From assembly GCF_964340395.1 (NCBI RefSeq), contig NC_135552.1:4024701-4086700 (forward strand): DNA of 62,000 bases, read 5' to 3'. This stretch comes from Glandiceps talaboti (taxonomy: Eukaryota > Hemichordata > Enteropneusta > Spengelidae). This document shows, piece after piece, positions 61,594 to 62,000 of the stretch (the stretch's first letter is position 1; each line of letters begins with the position of its first letter). Position numbers and translations under genes: made by a program. The notes under the pieces are model-generated. The model was not told where the DNA came from. It was given only the letters and a program-made list of their open reading frames with translations, and did not search any database.

Positions 61594-62000
61594 CTAAACA
61601 ATGAAAACATAATAGTGCTACATCAGCAAAATGAAAGTTGTATATTTTTGCTCTGTTATCTATGTTTAGCATGTACAACATCTGTTTACCCTACTACATA
61701 TACTACTTATAGAGTGTAATATCGGAATTAAAAATCAAAACATCTCATTTATCACTGTTTATAAACAATTTCAGATAAATCCTTTCTCCCAACTTATACA
61801 TGATTGTGTAAAAACAAATACCCCCTAGACAGAAACAGGATTATTATAATCCAGTGATTTTTAAGCAGACTACTGTTGATGTTAAGCAAAAATAAATGAG
61901 TCGCATTTGGATATTGAAATATATTCAACTTACAATGTATATTAGCATGGTTTCCTATTTAAATAAAGAAATGGTAAAAATATGCCCTTTTTTACTCAAG

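Overview
The window is animal nuclear DNA: AT-rich, with intron-split genes using GT-AG sites, long repeat-filled intergenic stretches, many microsatellites, miniature inverted-repeat elements and retroelement debris. The gene families (ZNFX1-type helicase, LRRC72-like leucine-rich-repeat protein, FoxN1/4 forkhead factor) and a Penelope-like retroelement remnant suggest a marine invertebrate, either a deuterostome or a lophotrochozoan. I cannot name the species from sequence alone.

Layout. Bases 1-17,000 have no gene I can defend. They hold a 46-bp minisatellite, a palindromic insertion with a 10-bp target duplication, a large TGTC/CCGT microsatellite complex and an 8.7-kb nested tandem array (three units of about 1.68 kb, then four shorter units of about 1.08 kb derived from them). 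Bases 17,500-19,000 hold a foldback element and a 728-bp inverted-repeat element. A four-exon gene of unknown function with a Myb/SANT-like C-terminus lies on the minus strand at 19,260-21,535. Bases 22,000-32,600 are again repeats: a 150-bp tandem array interrupted by a second foldback copy, a 71-bp near-perfect palindrome, a CA/CG/TA/TG self-complementary microsatellite, and a recent 185-bp triplication. Two possible first exons of minus-strand transcripts lie near 27.0 and 27.9 kb.

Bases 33,516-41,484 carry the main gene, a ZNFX1-type RNA helicase and zinc-finger protein. The 6.5-kb first coding exon joins three small downstream exons, all in phase 0, giving 2,282 residues ending in an arginine/glycine-rich tail. 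IRF-like GAAA motifs lie about 0.8 kb upstream, which would fit the interferon-linked antiviral role known for vertebrate ZNFX1. An LRRC72-like gene (six exons, 277 aa, plus strand) spans 46,396-53,956. Its 4-kb third intron is filled with transposon remnants. The 3' half of a FoxN1/4 gene runs on the minus strand from 61,593 to 58,810 and continues past the window edge; it has a candidate alternative C-terminal exon. These genes show no functional link to each other; they are ordinary chromosomal neighbours.

The observations most worth checking are the palindromic hammerhead-like insertion and its related Penelope remnant, the complete ZNFX1 gene model with its upstream IRF-like motifs, the alternative FoxN1/4 terminus, the nested tandem array, and the 32-bp repeat carrying perfect POU octamers.
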